Part shown: positions 5,175 through 5,417 of the stretch, piece by piece
Numbering within the stretch: position 1 is the first letter of the stretch
Layout: the number at the start of each line of letters is the position of its first letter
Assembly: GCA_015485015.1 (NCBI GenBank)
Contig: WFUK01000179.1
Coordinates: 1 to 5,417, forward strand
Length of the DNA: 5,417 nt
Direction of reading: 5' to 3'
From: Paracoccaceae bacterium
Lineage (GTDB): Bacteria > Pseudomonadota > Alphaproteobacteria > Rhodobacterales > Rhodobacteraceae
Notes under the pieces: model-generated
Told to the model about the DNA's origin: nothing
Database searches by the model: none
Seen by the model: only the letters and a program-made list of their open reading frames with translations
Program-made: the position numbers and the translations under genes

Positions 5175-5417
5175 ATGGGCAAGTCTCTGGCGGCAAACAC
5201 ATTGATGTTTATCATTATCGGTCTGGTCGGGTTTGGCGCGGTTCTGAGCTGGGGCAAGGCCCAATTCAGCGCGCCCGGCCCCATGGTGCAGGCGATGTGC
5301 TTTAAAGTCCCGTCAGGGTCCAATTTTCGCAAGGTCAGCGAAGGCCTGGCCGAGCTTGGCGCGATCAATACCCCATGGATTTTCCGCATCGGGGTGCGCA
5401 ATAGCGGCAAATCGGCG
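5175..5417 (+). CDS. mltG: Endolytic murein transglycosylase MltG, N-terminal part (81 codons, cut by window end)
   Basis: MltG (YceG-like) is an inner-membrane lytic transglycosylase that cleaves nascent peptidoglycan strands. Visible here are a single N-terminal membrane segment (about residues 9-26), then a periplasmic part starting with the family-typical S-A-P-G-P. Next comes the start of a LysM-like region: VPSGSNFRKVSEGLAELGAI, then WIFRIGV and S-G-K. The catalytic Glu and most of the protein lie beyond the window. The ATG directly follows the fabF stop (TAAATG), with GGA at 5165-5167 inside fabF as a possible ribosome-binding site, so translation is probably coupled to fabF. The fabF-mltG order is common in bacteria and supports the call. 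Confidence 0.9.
   Translation, partial: MGKSLAANTLMFIIIGLVGFGAVLSWGKAQFSAPGPMVQAMCFKVPSGSNFRKVSEGLAELGAINTPWIFRIGVRNSGKSA

Noticed and set aside
1..5417. Transposons, insertion sequences, CRISPR arrays, tRNA or rRNA genes
   Set aside because: No transposase frame, terminal repeats, regularly spaced repeats, or recognisable tRNA or rRNA sequence was seen on either strand.

Overview
The window reads as alphaproteobacterial chromosome, most likely from a Rhodobacteraceae (Roseobacter-type) bacterium. The acyl carrier protein, FabF and the start of MltG closely resemble proteins of that group, as does the order acpP - small exported protein - fabF - mltG. The assignment rests on recognised sequence and gene order; no search was run. 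All supported genes are on the + strand.

Left part (1-2858). Three genes appear to encode SGNH/GDSL-hydrolase-type proteins. The first (1-795) and third (2121-2858) are paralogues that share an N-terminal G-x-S-H motif, a central WWxGxDRR signature and a C-terminal DDLxHxN motif. Between them lies a GSCFA-family protein (1025-2128), itself a divergent relative of the SGNH fold. The GSCFA gene and the second paralogue overlap by 8 bases and should form one translationally coupled unit. That unit has its own promoter-like sequence and a structured leader of about 155 bases. None of the three proteins has a signal peptide, so cytoplasmic action is expected. Their substrate is unknown; esterase or acyltransferase activity on a carbohydrate or lipid-linked intermediate is a family-based guess. 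This trio is the most novel part of the window.

Middle part (2859-3425). A promoter-like sequence resembling the one before the GSCFA gene precedes acpP. Its leader of about 120 bases holds a possible 21-codon upstream ORF and a hairpin just before the acpP ribosome-binding site. acpP is followed by a strong intrinsic terminator.

Right part (3426-5417). A small exported protein of unknown function starts at TTG directly after that terminator. fabF (beta-ketoacyl-ACP synthase II) follows, then the first 81 codons of mltG (endolytic murein transglycosylase), abutting the fabF stop. AcpP carries the acyl chain that FabF elongates. MltG works in peptidoglycan assembly and is linked by gene order, not by reaction. 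Much higher expression of acpP than of the downstream genes is expected, with the terminator setting the ratio.
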